DNA from: Medicago truncatula | Taxonomy: Eukaryota > Streptophyta > Magnoliopsida > Fabales > Fabaceae | DNA: 64,000 bases | Direction: 5' to 3' | Assembly: GCF_003473485.1 (NCBI RefSeq) | Contig: NC_053046.1 | Coordinates: 40,447,832 to 40,511,831 of the forward strand | In this document: one piece after another, positions 12,044 to 23,038 of the stretch | Numbering within the stretch: position 1 is the first letter of the stretch | Layout of the letters: every line of letters begins with the position of its first letter | Notes under the pieces: generated by a model | Told to the model about the DNA's origin: nothing | What the model saw: only the letters and a program-made list of their open reading frames with translations | The model's database searches: none | Made by a program: the position numbers and the translations under genes

Positions 12044-13931
12044 TAAGTGGTGTCCTGTTATATACTCTCCCTCACATGGAAACAAAATCAAAAAAATTAA
12101 GTCTCGTGCATTAAAATGTCGAAATTGTTAGGTTAGACGTATAATCGGGGTTTTAAACATTGTACTTCTATTTTATGTGTTTGAGTCTAGGATGATTTTA
12201 TCATTTCGTCTATCTAAAAAAAATCAAAATATTAAAATTATCGAAATTTTTTATTGTTTTTAACTTTTTTAACAAAATTTCTTCAATTTACATTTTTTTT
12301 TTTTCAAATCTATAAATGTACACATTTTATTTTGAACAAGCCAAAATGGAATTAAAAAAACACCCGTGGTTCATCTCGCACAAGGCATGCAAAAGAGAAC
12401 CACCCAAAAGAAATTACAAAGTCAATTCACTGGTGTTTCAAGATCACCTCAAAAAAACATAATAACAATAAGATTAAAGCATAACACACATACAAGACAA
12501 AAGGTGCATCCACCAATCATGATAGGAAAACGCAAAAACAGACATATTAGCCTTTAACCACGGGAACGATAACAACTTCACTTTATCGACGATGGTGCTA
12601 ATGTTTGCCGCCTTGTTGTTAAAAACATGATTGTTCCTCTCTTTTCAAATTGCCCAAACACAAACTAGTCAAATTAACCGAAAGAATGGAGTGTACAATG
12701 CAATAACCCAACTAACTGTCCAAACTGAAGAAGATGAACCCTGCTCCTAGCATGAACAACGAACAATAAGCCAAATCACTATAAATGTACACTTATTAAT
12801 TATAGTAATTGCTGACCAAAAAAAAAAATTATAGTAATTGTGACGACAAATATTTGGTAAAGGCATTTAACAATCTCTTTTACTTGATTTATTTCCTCTT
12901 TAGAGGAGAGAATGAATATTTCATTGTAATTTTATTTTTTTTGACATAAAGGAAGAATTGGCACTATTTATGTCAAAATTGGATATGGGAATCAACTGTA
13001 AGATATTCAGTCACTTTTGCAAATTTGTTTGCTGTATGATTGCATTTTTTGGTCAGATTTTTTTTTTTTTTAACTTTTGATTTTTATAGAAAAGGAGTTG
13101 TACTGTATAATTCGGTGTTCGGTTGAGAAATAAGTAAAATATGGATAACAATTACTTAGACAAACTTAAATGTGAGAAAAGAAATTTTCAAAAATTGCTT
13201 AAGTTTGGACAATGAAAAAAAAAAGATGGAACTGAAGGCATGTAAAAGGAGGATTGCACTAGTAACCTGAAGGATCAGTTTTGGGAAAAGAAATGGATCA
13301 CTATTTTGGCATCACCCAACACAAGGAGAAGAAATTGAGGCTTAAGCACATGCAATGAGGGAGTTTAGGCATATAAGATTCAAGAAATTCTCATGGTGAA
13401 AACTATTAGATTGTAATTTCTTTTATCCATATTGTTTAATCATGTTATCATGAGTTGCTAAGTTTTTCTTTGATTAGGTCTCTTATGATTTTAACTTAAT
13501 TGTTTGAATCATGTGAGGTAGTAGTATTTTTATGGTATTGTTTAACTAATCATAACTTTTTTATAAAAAAACAATGTATTATAATAACTTTATCAAATGT
13601 TTGATTTATATTTTGACGAATTTTTTTTCCATAATCATCTAACTTAATTCATCGATGTTGGAAGAAAGAGATGATAGTGAATAAAGTCAAAGAAAATATT
13701 ACATGATATAGACACTTATGATTGCTTAATAGACACCGCACAATTGTCTACTTGATTGGAAGAAACTCATAGAAAATCAAAACCTGATTGAATTTTATAC
13801 CCAACAACAGTGGATTGGAAGTTACGACCCGATTAAAAGTGAAGAAGTGTCTATCGAGCAACTTTCATGGATAATGCACCCACAAAATGTCCAATTTAAC
13901 CCTATATTATTTGTGGAACCACCCTTACCTC
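12044..13931. other. Intergenic, mostly AT-rich
   Basis: Apart from the LINE remnant at 12363-12690 I see no gene. Short poly-A and poly-T runs and low-complexity sequence dominate. Confidence 0.5.
12363..12690 (-). mobile_element. LINE ORF2 C-terminal remnant
   Basis: The minus strand reads ERNNHVFNNKAANISTIVDK and then VKLLSFPWLKANM, FAFSYHDWW. This matches the end of plant L1-type LINE ORF2, after the reverse transcriptase and zf-RVT domain (usually WKERNNRVF...KLLSFLWLK...W). The expected Trp before K-E-R-N-N is a TGA stop, and upstream frames are interrupted. It is a dead fragment, 5'-truncated. Confidence 0.75.
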
Positions 13932-14876
13932 TAGGGCTGGACAAGAATTCAGTAACCGACCCAAATGGACCGCAGAGAAACGGGTCGGCTATTCGGGCTG
14001 CAAAAAACGGGTGTTGCTGGGTAGTTACAGTCGGATTCGGGTGGTTTAAATCAACCCACGGTAACCCTTATCCGACCGATACTCTAAAGCAATTACTCAG
14101 TGTATATTTATTATGCCTACTGCTGTTCTTTCCCATCCTAATAAAAAAATAGTCGGATCATGACTCATAGAGACCCACAAAAGCTGACACATCACATGCT
14201 AGCTTCTTTTCATTCATGTACTATTTTTCTTATTCTAAAATAAAATCTATCCTCTCTCTCTGCTACAGACTTCAACTTCCAGGCCTCCATCATTTCTCTT
14301 CTCCCACAATCCTTTTTCTTCTCCACACACACACCCAATCCTTTTTTATGTTGAATCCCATTGACTATTTCAAACCATTGTTTTAACAAAAGTAAATAAT
14401 TACAATGTTTCATCAACTCTGTTAATGGTATGTAGATCTCTACACAAACTTTCACATTTGATTCAAAGAAGAAAAGCAATCTTCCATTGCAATTTGTTTG
14501 TTGTATTTGTTTCTTTTGTTGAATCAAATATTGGTTGTATAAGTTGAAGTTTGATGTTGAGTTTTCTTTCTCCAATTTTTCATGTATATCGTTGGAGTTT
14601 AAGGATCTATATCAATGATGAATTTCTGAAATTTTCCAATTTTTTGTTGAGTTTGATGTTGAAGGTTTGAAATTTAGCTTGCTGCAAGTTTTGCATTTTT
14701 GCTCACTCATACCCGTTTCAAACCACCCGTCCAAACCGCGTATCGTCCAAACCGACACCCGCCGTAACCGAGAGCTCAAATGGACGGGAATGGTTTCCAT
14801 TCTATCACCCGCGGTTGTCATCCGGATTGAGGTTTTCGGACCGATTTCCGACCGAACCGACCGTTGTCCACCCCTA
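13932..14876. mobile_element. hAT-type non-autonomous element, 945 bp
   Basis: It starts tagggctggacaa and ends ttgtccacccccta-like (ttgtccacccta with one extra C), and is flanked by an identical 8-bp target duplication cttacctc (13924-13931 and 14877-14884). Eight-base duplications are the hallmark of hAT transposition. The ends are GC-rich with repeated accgacc/gggtcgg words that pair across the element. No transposase is seen; the open frames inside are short. The right end lies about 170 bp upstream of the PPR start codon, so it may form part of that promoter or leader. Confidence 0.88.
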
Positions 14877-15049
14877 CTTACCTCAACTACAGCTTCAATT
14901 TTGGATTTCTACTGTGAGCCTCTTTCTCCTTCTTCTGGTTTTAAGCTTCAATTTTTGATTTCCACACTCATAATCTGTCAATTATCATCACGACCCAATT
15001 CATATTTTCTCAATTAGGGTTAGTTTCATAACTCATAAATCTCACATTC

Positions 15050-17164
15050 ATGTTGAAAACTTTCAAATCTTCATTTGGGTTCAGCAGAACTCTTCTAGTT
15101 TGCATAAAAATCCAATCTTTTCCACTATGCACAACAACACCACTTGGAAAAAATGATGACACAGAATGGGAAAATTTGCTCAAACCCTATGATCTCAAAC
15201 ACCTTCAAAGATCACTTAATCCAATAACCCCATCACAGCTTTGTAAATTGTTGGAACTTCCTCTTGATGTTCCTACTTCAATGGACTTATTTGAAAAAGC
15301 TGGTTTGCAAAGAGGGTATATTCACTCGTTTCATGTTTATTATCTTTTAATTGATAAGCTTGGTAATGTTGGTGAGTTTAAGATGATAGATAAGTTGTTG
15401 AAACAAATGAAAGATGAAGGCTGTGTTTTTAAAGAATCACTTTTTATTTTGATTATGAGATATTATGGGAAGGCGGGGTTACCGGGTCAAGCTACTAGGC
15501 TTTTGTTGGATATGTGGGGTGTTTATTGTTTTGAGCCGACGTTTAAATCGTATAATGTTGTGTTGGAGATTCTTGTTGCTGGGAATTGTCCTAAGGTGGC
15601 GCCAAATGTTTTTTATGATATGTTGAGTAGAGGTATTTCGCCGACTGTTTATACGTTTGGTGTGGTTATGAAAGCTTTTTGTATGGTCAACGAGGTTGAT
15701 TCGGCTTGTTCTCTTTTAAGGGATATGACAAAGCATGGTTGTGTTCCGAATTCAATTATTTACCAAATGTTGATTCATGCACTTTCTGAAAATAATAGAG
15801 TGAATGAAGCTATGAAGCTACTGGAGGAAATGTTTTTGATGGGCTGTGAACCTGATGTTCAGACCTTCAATGATGTTATTCACGGACTTTGCAAGGCTGG
15901 TCGGATTCATGAGGCAGCAAAGTTGCACGATCGAATGCTGCTTCGAGATTTCACCGCAGATGCTCTTATTCAAGGTTATTTGATGCATGGTTTGTGTAGG
16001 ATGGGGAAAGTTGATGAAGCAAGGGCCATGCTAAGCAAAATTCCTAACCCTAATACGGTGCTTTATAATACATTGATTAATGGTTATGTTGTTAGTGGAA
16101 GGTTTGAAGAAGCCAAGGATCTTTTGTACAAAAACATGGTAATTGCCGGTTTTGAGCCTGATGCCTTCACGTTTAACATAATGATCGATGGGCTTTGCAA
16201 AAAGGGGTATCTGGTCTCTGCTCTTGAATTCTTAGATGAGATGGTCAAGAAAGGTTTTGAGCCCAATGTGATCACATACACTATATTGATAGATGGTTTC
16301 TGTAAGCAGGGTCACTTCGAGGAAGCTTCTAAAGTTGTGAATAGCATGTCAGCCAAGGGTCTCAGTCTGAATACTGTGGGATACAATTGCTTGATTGGTG
16401 CTCTTTGTAAAGATGGGAAGATTCAAGATGCCTTGCAGATGTATGGTGAAATGTCTAGCAAAGGATGTAAACCTGACATTTACACATTCAATTCCTTGAT
16501 ATATGGATTATGCAAGAATGATAAGATGGAAGAAGCATTGGGTTTGTATCGTGACATGCTCTTGGAGGGTGTTATCGCTAACACTGTAACATACAATACG
16601 CTGATTCATGCATTTCTAAGGCTAGAGTTGATTCAACAAGCAGATAAGCTTGTTGGTGAAATGCGATTTAGAGGGTGTCCCCTTGATAATATTACTTATA
16701 ATGGCCTTATTAAGGCTCTCTGTAAAACTGGGGCAACAGAGAAATGTTTGGGATTGATTGAACAAATGTTTGGTGAAGAAATTTTTCCTAGTATTAACTC
16801 TTGTAATATTCTGATCAATTCCTTCTGTAGGACTGGAAAAGTAAATGACGCTCTTCAGTTTCTTCGGGATATGATTCAGCGTGGTCTGACACCAGATATA
16901 GTCACTTATAACAGCCTGATCAATGGTCTTTGCAAGATGGGCCGTTTTCAGGAGGCTTTGAACCTTTTTAACGGGCTACAAGCCAAAGGAATTCACCCTG
17001 ATGCTGTTACGTATAACACATTGATCAGTAGGTACTGCTACGAGGGTTTGTTTAATGACGCATGTCAGCTTTTATTCAAAGGTGTGAGTAATGGTTTCAT
17101 ACCTAATGAAATCACTTGGTCAATATTAATAAATTATTTTGTAAAAAAGCATCAAAGGGAGTAA
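15050..17164 (+). CDS. MTL1: P-class pentatricopeptide repeat protein, At5g64320/MTL1-like
   Basis: An intronless 704-aa frame. The N-terminus MLKTFKSSFGFSRTLLVCIK is basic and hydroxylated with no acid residues, as expected for mitochondrial import. After an WENLLKPYDLKHLQ/LCKLLELPL block, tandem 35-residue PPR motifs run from about residue 95 to 700 (typical V-T-Y-N-T-L-I-x-G-L-C-K). No E, DYW or SMR extension is present. The order of motifs and the N-terminal block closely resemble what I recall of Arabidopsis At5g64320 (MTL1), reported to be needed for translation and splicing of mitochondrial nad7 mRNA. Orthology is inferred from memory. The first ATG is used; no earlier in-frame ATG is apparent. 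A hAT element ends about 170 bp upstream. Confidence 0.88.
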   Translation: MLKTFKSSFGFSRTLLVCIKIQSFPLCTTTPLGKNDDTEWENLLKPYDLKHLQRSLNPITPSQLCKLLELPLDVPTSMDLFEKAGLQRGYIHSFHVYYLLIDKLGNVGEFKMIDKLLKQMKDEGCVFKESLFILIMRYYGKAGLPGQATRLLLDMWGVYCFEPTFKSYNVVLEILVAGNCPKVAPNVFYDMLSRGISPTVYTFGVVMKAFCMVNEVDSACSLLRDMTKHGCVPNSIIYQMLIHALSENNRVNEAMKLLEEMFLMGCEPDVQTFNDVIHGLCKAGRIHEAAKLHDRMLLRDFTADALIQGYLMHGLCRMGKVDEARAMLSKIPNPNTVLYNTLINGYVVSGRFEEAKDLLYKNMVIAGFEPDAFTFNIMIDGLCKKGYLVSALEFLDEMVKKGFEPNVITYTILIDGFCKQGHFEEASKVVNSMSAKGLSLNTVGYNCLIGALCKDGKIQDALQMYGEMSSKGCKPDIYTFNSLIYGLCKNDKMEEALGLYRDMLLEGVIANTVTYNTLIHAFLRLELIQQADKLVGEMRFRGCPLDNITYNGLIKALCKTGATEKCLGLIEQMFGEEIFPSINSCNILINSFCRTGKVNDALQFLRDMIQRGLTPDIVTYNSLINGLCKMGRFQEALNLFNGLQAKGIHPDAVTYNTLISRYCYEGLFNDACQLLFKGVSNGFIPNEITWSILINYFVKKHQRE

Positions 17165-18927
17165 GACCTTGGTCTATGTTTATTTGGTGGAACAGAGAGC
17201 TTCATCTCGTTAAAAGGCCAATTTGGTGTTTTAAAACTCCTGCCATAAGAGATTCACTGTATAATTCTCGTTGATTTGAATTGTCTGATATAGTAATTCT
17301 GATTCTGAGCAATTTACTATTCTCATGGGAAATTGGGGCTTTTGGCTAGCCGCTATTATCCGCCACGTTTCATCCATAGGATGCATTGCCATATTTATGT
17401 GGCAGATTTTTGGCTTTCCACCATCCATCATCAATAATCTTCACATAGCGGTAAGTGGAAATTTTGCTGTAGATACATCACTTTTGAAGGATTTCGTTTT
17501 TGCCATACATAACTGCACGTTGCAAGAGCTGTGGCGTCGAACTCTTGTGTTAATTTTTTTTTTTAAAACCTTACCAAATTTTTGTGTCAGATGAAATCTC
17601 AATAAATTAATCATCTGCTCCTTCTCAGTAAATGTCAGAGTTTGTCAGACTGCAAGTACGTTGATGGCAGAAGCAAATGTATTGTTTCAGCAGATTTTGT
17701 GCTGCTGAGAATCAATTGAGTTCAATTTTTCGTCATTGTGGGGTAAGGGTTTTGATTTGAATTTTTTGTTTTTTCTGATTTTCTTTGATTCCATTGTGGG
17801 ATAAGGTGTTTGGTAAAATGCCTACGAGAAAAATCTGGTGTTTAGCATCACATGTTTTTTGGTAAGAATTAGAAGACAAATGTTTTACAACATGTGTTGC
17901 TCATATTATGATAGATACAATAATATGTCATGGACATAGTTTTGAAAGTGTTTGATAAAATGCCCATGAGAAAAATCTACCGTTTACTAATTTTATTTCG
18001 ATTGTTCAGAGAACAAACATCCATCACATGATATATTTGGAAAAATCTTTATATATTATACACCGGCCAATCTGATTTCACTTCCAACGTAGCAGTCATC
18101 GGCATAGGTAGAGTGCACGAGTATCTGCTTCTAGTTATTTCACAGATTGCTGCCACCATTAAGGTAAGGATACCTTATGACTATTTTTTGGATTGCTGCC
18201 ACCATTGTTTGTATTTGAGCATTTTCTTGGGTTAGCTCCTTCAGTACAACATGAAATTAGAGTGGAAATTTTTTGCCAACATTGATTTGAAAGATATTAT
18301 TTTATAAATATTATACTTATGAATTCAAAATTAGTGACTTACACCTACATGTGGGTGTAGCCATGCAGGTAAAGTTCCTAAATGTCTTTAGGATCAAGGC
18401 TTCCTCTTTTCAGTTTGTATGAATCTTTTATAGGGTCAAAATAGACGCATTAAATTTACAAATCACCTTTCTTAATATATGCGAAAAATGTCAGACGAAC
18501 AATGGCATGCCGAGTTCAAACAAGTCTAAGGAGGAAAATGTTACGGTGTGAGTTCTTCATTTGCAGTTCATTTAAGTTCCTGCATGTGTTGTTTCTGAAA
18601 TAGATTGTTTTTGTTAAACTGAAATAGGTAATTTTTTTGTCAAAACTTATCATTTTCAAGCTTCCTTTGTTACAGCTTCTGTTGCTCTTGAGATTTCATG
18701 TTTTAAAGGTTATAGTTTTCTGCAATAGCTCTTGATATTTATGTTTTCTGCAAGAGGGAATCCTTGAAAGTATTTAAAAAAAGAAGGGACACCTTTGTTA
18801 AAGTATTCTCTAATAGCTCTTGAGATTTAAGTAAAGAGCATTTGATCTTTGATTTTTCGGTTTAAGCTTAAGTAAAAATATTTCTTTGATCTTTCATGGT
18901 TGTAAAAAAAAGGCATAAAAGAAATTA

Positions 18928-19135
18928 GGCTTAAATATGTCATTGGTCCCTGCACTTTCACCATTTTTTGGCGTTGGTCCCTGCACTTTCTTTTGTTTGG
19001 CATTGGTCCCTGCACTTTGTAAAAGATTTGGCATTGGTCCTTTTGTTAACTTCAAGTTTTAAAAAAAATGTTTAATCTAACGGTGTGCCACGTGGACCAG
19101 TTATTTCACGTCACGTGGCACACTAAAACACAAAA
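18928..19135. repeat. 'TTGGTCCCTGCACTTT' repeat, MULE-MITE-like end
   Basis: The segment begins aggcttaaatatgtcattgg and holds four spaced copies of attggtccctgcacttt about 30 bp apart (near 18940, 18971, 19001 and 19031). It ends with the palindromic cacgtggac/cacgtggcac words. This style of sequence is common at the ends of Mutator-type MITEs in legumes. I find no matching opposite end, so it is a fragment. Confidence 0.55.
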
Positions 19136-19559
19136 TTTTCATAATTGAAATAAATAGAATAAAATAATTGATTTTTAATAGTTTTTATATTACTATTATT
19201 ATTACCAATAACGTAATAGACATTGTCATTTTGCTGATAAGATGTGGGTTATTTGATGTCTTATATGTGCAGGCTTTGCGGGATAGATGTAGAAAGCATG
19301 CAATGAAATGACGAAAGGCATTGTTTGAGTGGACACATGTTAAATCTGTTTTTTTATATTCTTTCCTCCAATTTATATACTTTAACATTTCTTTAGTAAC
19401 AAACAATGGGTATGATTCAGCTGTGAAGTTTTTTTTTTTTGAGCGAGCTGTGAAGTTGTTAGAGCTTAGAAATGATTTTTCATCTATTTTATGAAAGAGA
19501 GAATCCATTAAAAAAGTTTTAAAATAATATTGTTTATTTTTTTTTTTATATTTTTAAGT

Positions 19560-20160
19560 TTTTTTTTGCAATTGATAAGTATTGAGAGCTAGAGAAATAT
19601 TATGAAGATATTGTGAATAAGAATGAGTGTACTCATGTTGAGCAATTTATAAGTATTGAGAGCTAGAGAGATATCTTTATTAATATATCTTGATTAAGAT
19701 ATCTTAACAATCGTGTCATTGTATTTAATATCTTTGAATTTGTGTATGTTTGCTTTGCATATAGTGTCAGTGCTCATTATAACGCTTGCATGCAATGTGT
19801 TGGCACTGCTAGCTTCCAGATGTTAGCGCAGTTACACAGTTACTTATAGATCTCGAATAATAATCTAATAACAGTTGCAGAGTGAGTTAACACTGTTGTA
19901 TGAAAACTATACAGTGTAACAGAGTTTTGAATCTATGATAACGTTCAGCCTCTGTTTATAAAGCTGATGCATGATTGTACTGTAAGCATTTCTTATCAAG
20001 ACTATGCTCATTTCACTAAATTCTCAGACTCCCAAATTCTCTCGAACTTGGTTCTCTAATAAGGTAGTATCAAGAACCGATTTTAATCCAACTACATGGC
20101 TTACATTAATAACCCACCACCTCTTCTGTTACCATTGGTGGGTTCTCCGGGGATGTACAT
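19560..20160 (+). mobile_element. Possible Ty1-copia LTR remnant with start of gag
   Basis: The segment ends ggttctctaataag, followed at about 20067 by tagtatcaagaacc, which is close to the usual copia primer-binding site tggtatcaagagc. An ATG shortly after encodes MAYINNPPPLLLPLVGSP, gag-like in composition. A TATA-like tttataaa lies near 19955. The left end is unclear and a direct repeat (aagtattgagagctagaga) occurs at 19578 and 19650. Tentative. Confidence 0.35.
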
Positions 20161-20433
20161 GACATATTTCCATGGTATGTTTTTTACGGTATGTGATCTA
20201 GCTGTTCCAGTGTTGACCATTTCCATGGTATGTTTTTTTTACTTGTTGGGATGTACATGACATATTGACATCTCAAGGTCAAGTTGATTGTTTTCCAGTT
20301 AGTGTGCTCCAGGTGTCAAAGATGGTGAATATAAATTAGTTATCCATTTATGTTGCTCTTTGAAGTGCTGAACCTGAGAAATATTGGCAATTTGAATGTA
20401 TACTCTGCTTCAAACATTATGTAGTATCATGAT

Positions 20434-20623
20434 CATTTTCTGCTTCAAACTGTGGTGATACCATGGCCATTTTCTGCTTCAAACTGTGGTTGGATTAATT
20501 GCCATTGTCATTTTCTGTTTCAAACTGTGGTTGGATTAATTGCCATGGCCATTCTCTGCTTCAAAGTGTTGTCAGATTAATCGCCATTTCCATTTTCTGC
20601 TTCAAGCTGTGATGGTACCATGG
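20434..20623 (+). repeat. 41-bp minisatellite, about five units
   Basis: Units start with cattttctgcttcaaactgt at 20434, 20468, 20509, 20550 and 20591; the last four starts are exactly 41 bp apart and the first unit is 7 bp shorter. A weaker unit precedes at 20403. The array runs into the ARF pseudogene fragment. Confidence 0.85.
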
Positions 20624-21117
20624 ACACTGATTTTCTCCTAAGTTCAAACATGAAAACTTCAACTTGTGTGGATGAATCTGGCCTCTTGCAGTCCTCTGAA
20701 AATGTGGACCAAGCAAATACACCAACCGGAACCTTTGTCAAGGTAATATAACTTTTTTGTTTCTAGGTGGTATGCCTTTGTTTATATATTTTATATGCTA
20801 CCTTTCTAAAATATCTTTTACATGGATATTGGGACCCTTATATATAAGCTCTAATGATTTTAATTGATGATTTTTTCTTGAAACTATATCATTTTTATTG
20901 CAGGACTAAGTTTTCTCCGGTTTGTATGTGGATACTATCTACTTTTTAGGAATTCTAGTTTAGCTTCATTTGTTGACGGGAGTCATTTTGTTTTGACAGG
21001 TTCATAATAAGTCAGGGTCCTTTGAGAATTGAGAGGTCACTGCAAATTTTTAAGTTCACTAGCTATGATGAGCTGCGCAGTGAGCTGGAGGACCCCAAGA
21101 CTCATAAATCAGTCTGG
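20615..21117 (+). pseudogene. Auxin response factor (ARF6/ARF8 type) C-terminal fragment
   Basis: The part 20615-20742 reads TMDTDFLLSSNMKTS, then TCVDESGLLQSSENVDQ and NTPTGTFVK, and stops at a GT donor where ARF genes have an intron. After an acceptor at 20998-20999 the frame resumes VHNKSGSFEN, then stop, then KFTSYDELRSELEDPK. In intact ARFs this is the start of the C-terminal PB1 dimerisation domain (GSFGRSLD..FSSYDELRSELARMFGLEGQLEDP). Here R-S-L-D is lost, stops interrupt it, and the A-R-M-F-G-L-E-G stretch is deleted. No DNA-binding domain or remaining PB1 is present. It retains intron structure, so it arose by DNA-level duplication rather than retroposition. Confidence 0.8.
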
Positions 21118-21723
21118 TAAGTTGCTATAATGAGCTATGCAATGAGTTGACTCACTTGTTGACAGAGAGACTGATATTCTTTAATTGTTTTTTTCATTGA
21201 TTATTGAATTGAGTCTTCCTTAAGATTTACTGCACTTCTGCATCCTAATAGGGAATAGTCCATGTTTTTCTTCTATTTGTTTTGTTCGTTGATGTGGAGT
21301 ATATGTTTATTGCTTTGAAACCAAAGAAATTGTAGGCAATGCAGAAGTATTTGGTAACTTGCGTGTCATCCGATTCCTAAGTAGTGGTAGGTAGGCTAGA
21401 AGAGAAATGCCGACTGAAAAAAGAATTAAGCAAGACATGTTATAGTTTAGACCTCACTCTGTGGTGCATTATCTTTATGATAATTCTCAATTTCCAATTT
21501 TTTTATGGCTCAAACCTAACGAATTTCATAAAAACTCATTACTGTTCATATGTTTCATTTGTGTATTTGTATATGCTGTTCTTTAGATTTTTGACAGATT
21601 GCTGCTTCAATTAGCTTGTCAGAATTGCTCACCAACACTTGTGGACTTGATAAATATGTTTAAAGGTTGTAATTCAATTGTATGATTTTCTGACAATCTT
21701 CTAAGACTGTAAAACATGGCTAC

Positions 21724-21972
21724 AAGAAAAGGGCTGATTCCAAGAAAAGAATAAGGCTGAGGGGTATAGGGTTCAGCTTGATCAATTCGAGAAACAAGTT
21801 AGTGAAGCAAAACAGAAATTGAAATTCAAGATGTCTGCATTTAAAGCGGTGACCAAGAAGGTTTGAATTTAAAATGCGCCAAATATTAGCAGAGTAAAGA
21901 AAAGCCGAATTAGGGATGGCAAAAGCTAATGAAAAGTTGGAGGAGATTGCACTTGTTTGTGGCAAAAGCTAA
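21724..21972 (+). pseudogene. MEE22-like exon 3 fragment (copy 3)
   Basis: The DNA matches the coiled-coil exon of the intact MEE22-like gene (about 30000-30370) with internal deletions: aagggctgattccaag, then aagaataag, then gctgaggggtatagggttca and onward through the E-K-Q-V-S-E-A-K-Q-K-L-K region and the M-A-K-A-N-E-K-L region. Frameshifts and stops (for example a TGA after A-V-T-K-K-V) break it. No flanking exons are seen. It lies 600 bp from the ARF fragment. Confidence 0.85.
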
Positions 21973-22864
21973 AGAAATTTTTGAAACTATGCAATTGGTT
22001 TGTCCAGCTGCAGATTTCACTTGTTTTCTTAAATGTAATTTTTTTTCTTTCATCGTGTTGTAAGCCATTTTCTTATACAAGGAGCATAGTTATGCATTTT
22101 TTTTTCCTTCATCTTAATTGTTATTCAAAGTGTCTTTTCTTTTTTGTTTTTTAATTTGTCTATGAACAAACTACTGAGTAAACATGGTGCTGTGATCTTT
22201 TATGCTTGATGAAAGGTGTTTTGGTAACAAACAGTCTTTCGAGAGCAGAGTTCCCAACGGGAGAAATGAGAATGAAAATAAATCGAGACTTTATCATGGG
22301 AATGCTACCAAACTTTTTGCAGATGCAAAATGTGTTATGATAGTAATCCTTGAAAAAAGAAAAACGGAAGTGTTTGACTCTTAAAAATTCATATTAAAAT
22401 ATAGGAGAGATGTTCATTGAAACAGTTGAAAGTTACACATGAATTACCTTAATGTTAAGAGACTATCATAAGACATTTTCAAACTTTTCTTTATCCCTTA
22501 AAATATACGATCTTTTCTAAAATTCAACATGCATTGATGTTTTCCTTGCAAAAAAATCCTATTTAAGTACCATTGAAAATGTTTTTATGTTTCTCTCTTA
22601 TATATCAATAATTGTATGGATAAATATACAAAACTAACATAACTTTTTGACAAATGTATTACTACAACTACTTTTTTTAATAACCGTGATTTTTATACCT
22701 CAGTTTTGTCTGCGCAATATAAAAATTTATGTAAATAAGTGATATTATTTTTAAATTTATAATGCTTCTATGATTTTAAATTTCTTTATAAAATACTTCT
22801 TTCACATGTTTTGTTAAATTTTAAATAACAAAAGAAAAGAAAATACAAAATACAGTTTTGACAA

Positions 22865-23038
22865 GCTTGCAACAAATCCATTCCTCTTGGAGATTCATTC
22901 AACTTCATCTCTTCCACCTTCTTTTGTTCTTTTTACCATTTTGAGTTGTATAGCTTGCAACAAATTCATTCCTCTTGAAGATCCATTCCACTTCATCTTT
23001 TTCACTTGCTTTTTCCTTTTTACCATTTTGAGTTGTGG
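22865..23038. repeat. Two-copy 88-bp tandem duplication
   Basis: Block gcttgcaacaaatccattcc ... ccattttgagttgt occurs at 22865-22950 and 22953-23038 with several mismatches. Confidence 0.8.

Larger units (their letters stand above)
17165..20430. other. Gene-poor region downstream of PPR gene
   Basis: The first few hundred bases probably include the 3' UTR of the PPR gene. The short open frame at 17325-17594 has no recognisable family. Beyond it lie repeat fragments listed separately and otherwise unassigned AT-rich sequence. Confidence 0.5.

Noticed and set aside
13847..14152. Plus-strand 101-codon frame
   Set aside because: It spans the left border of the hAT element and encodes repeated TIR sequence.
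17325..17594. Open frame of 89 codons downstream of the first PPR gene
   Set aside because: No family resemblance and no conserved context; probably 3' UTR or random.
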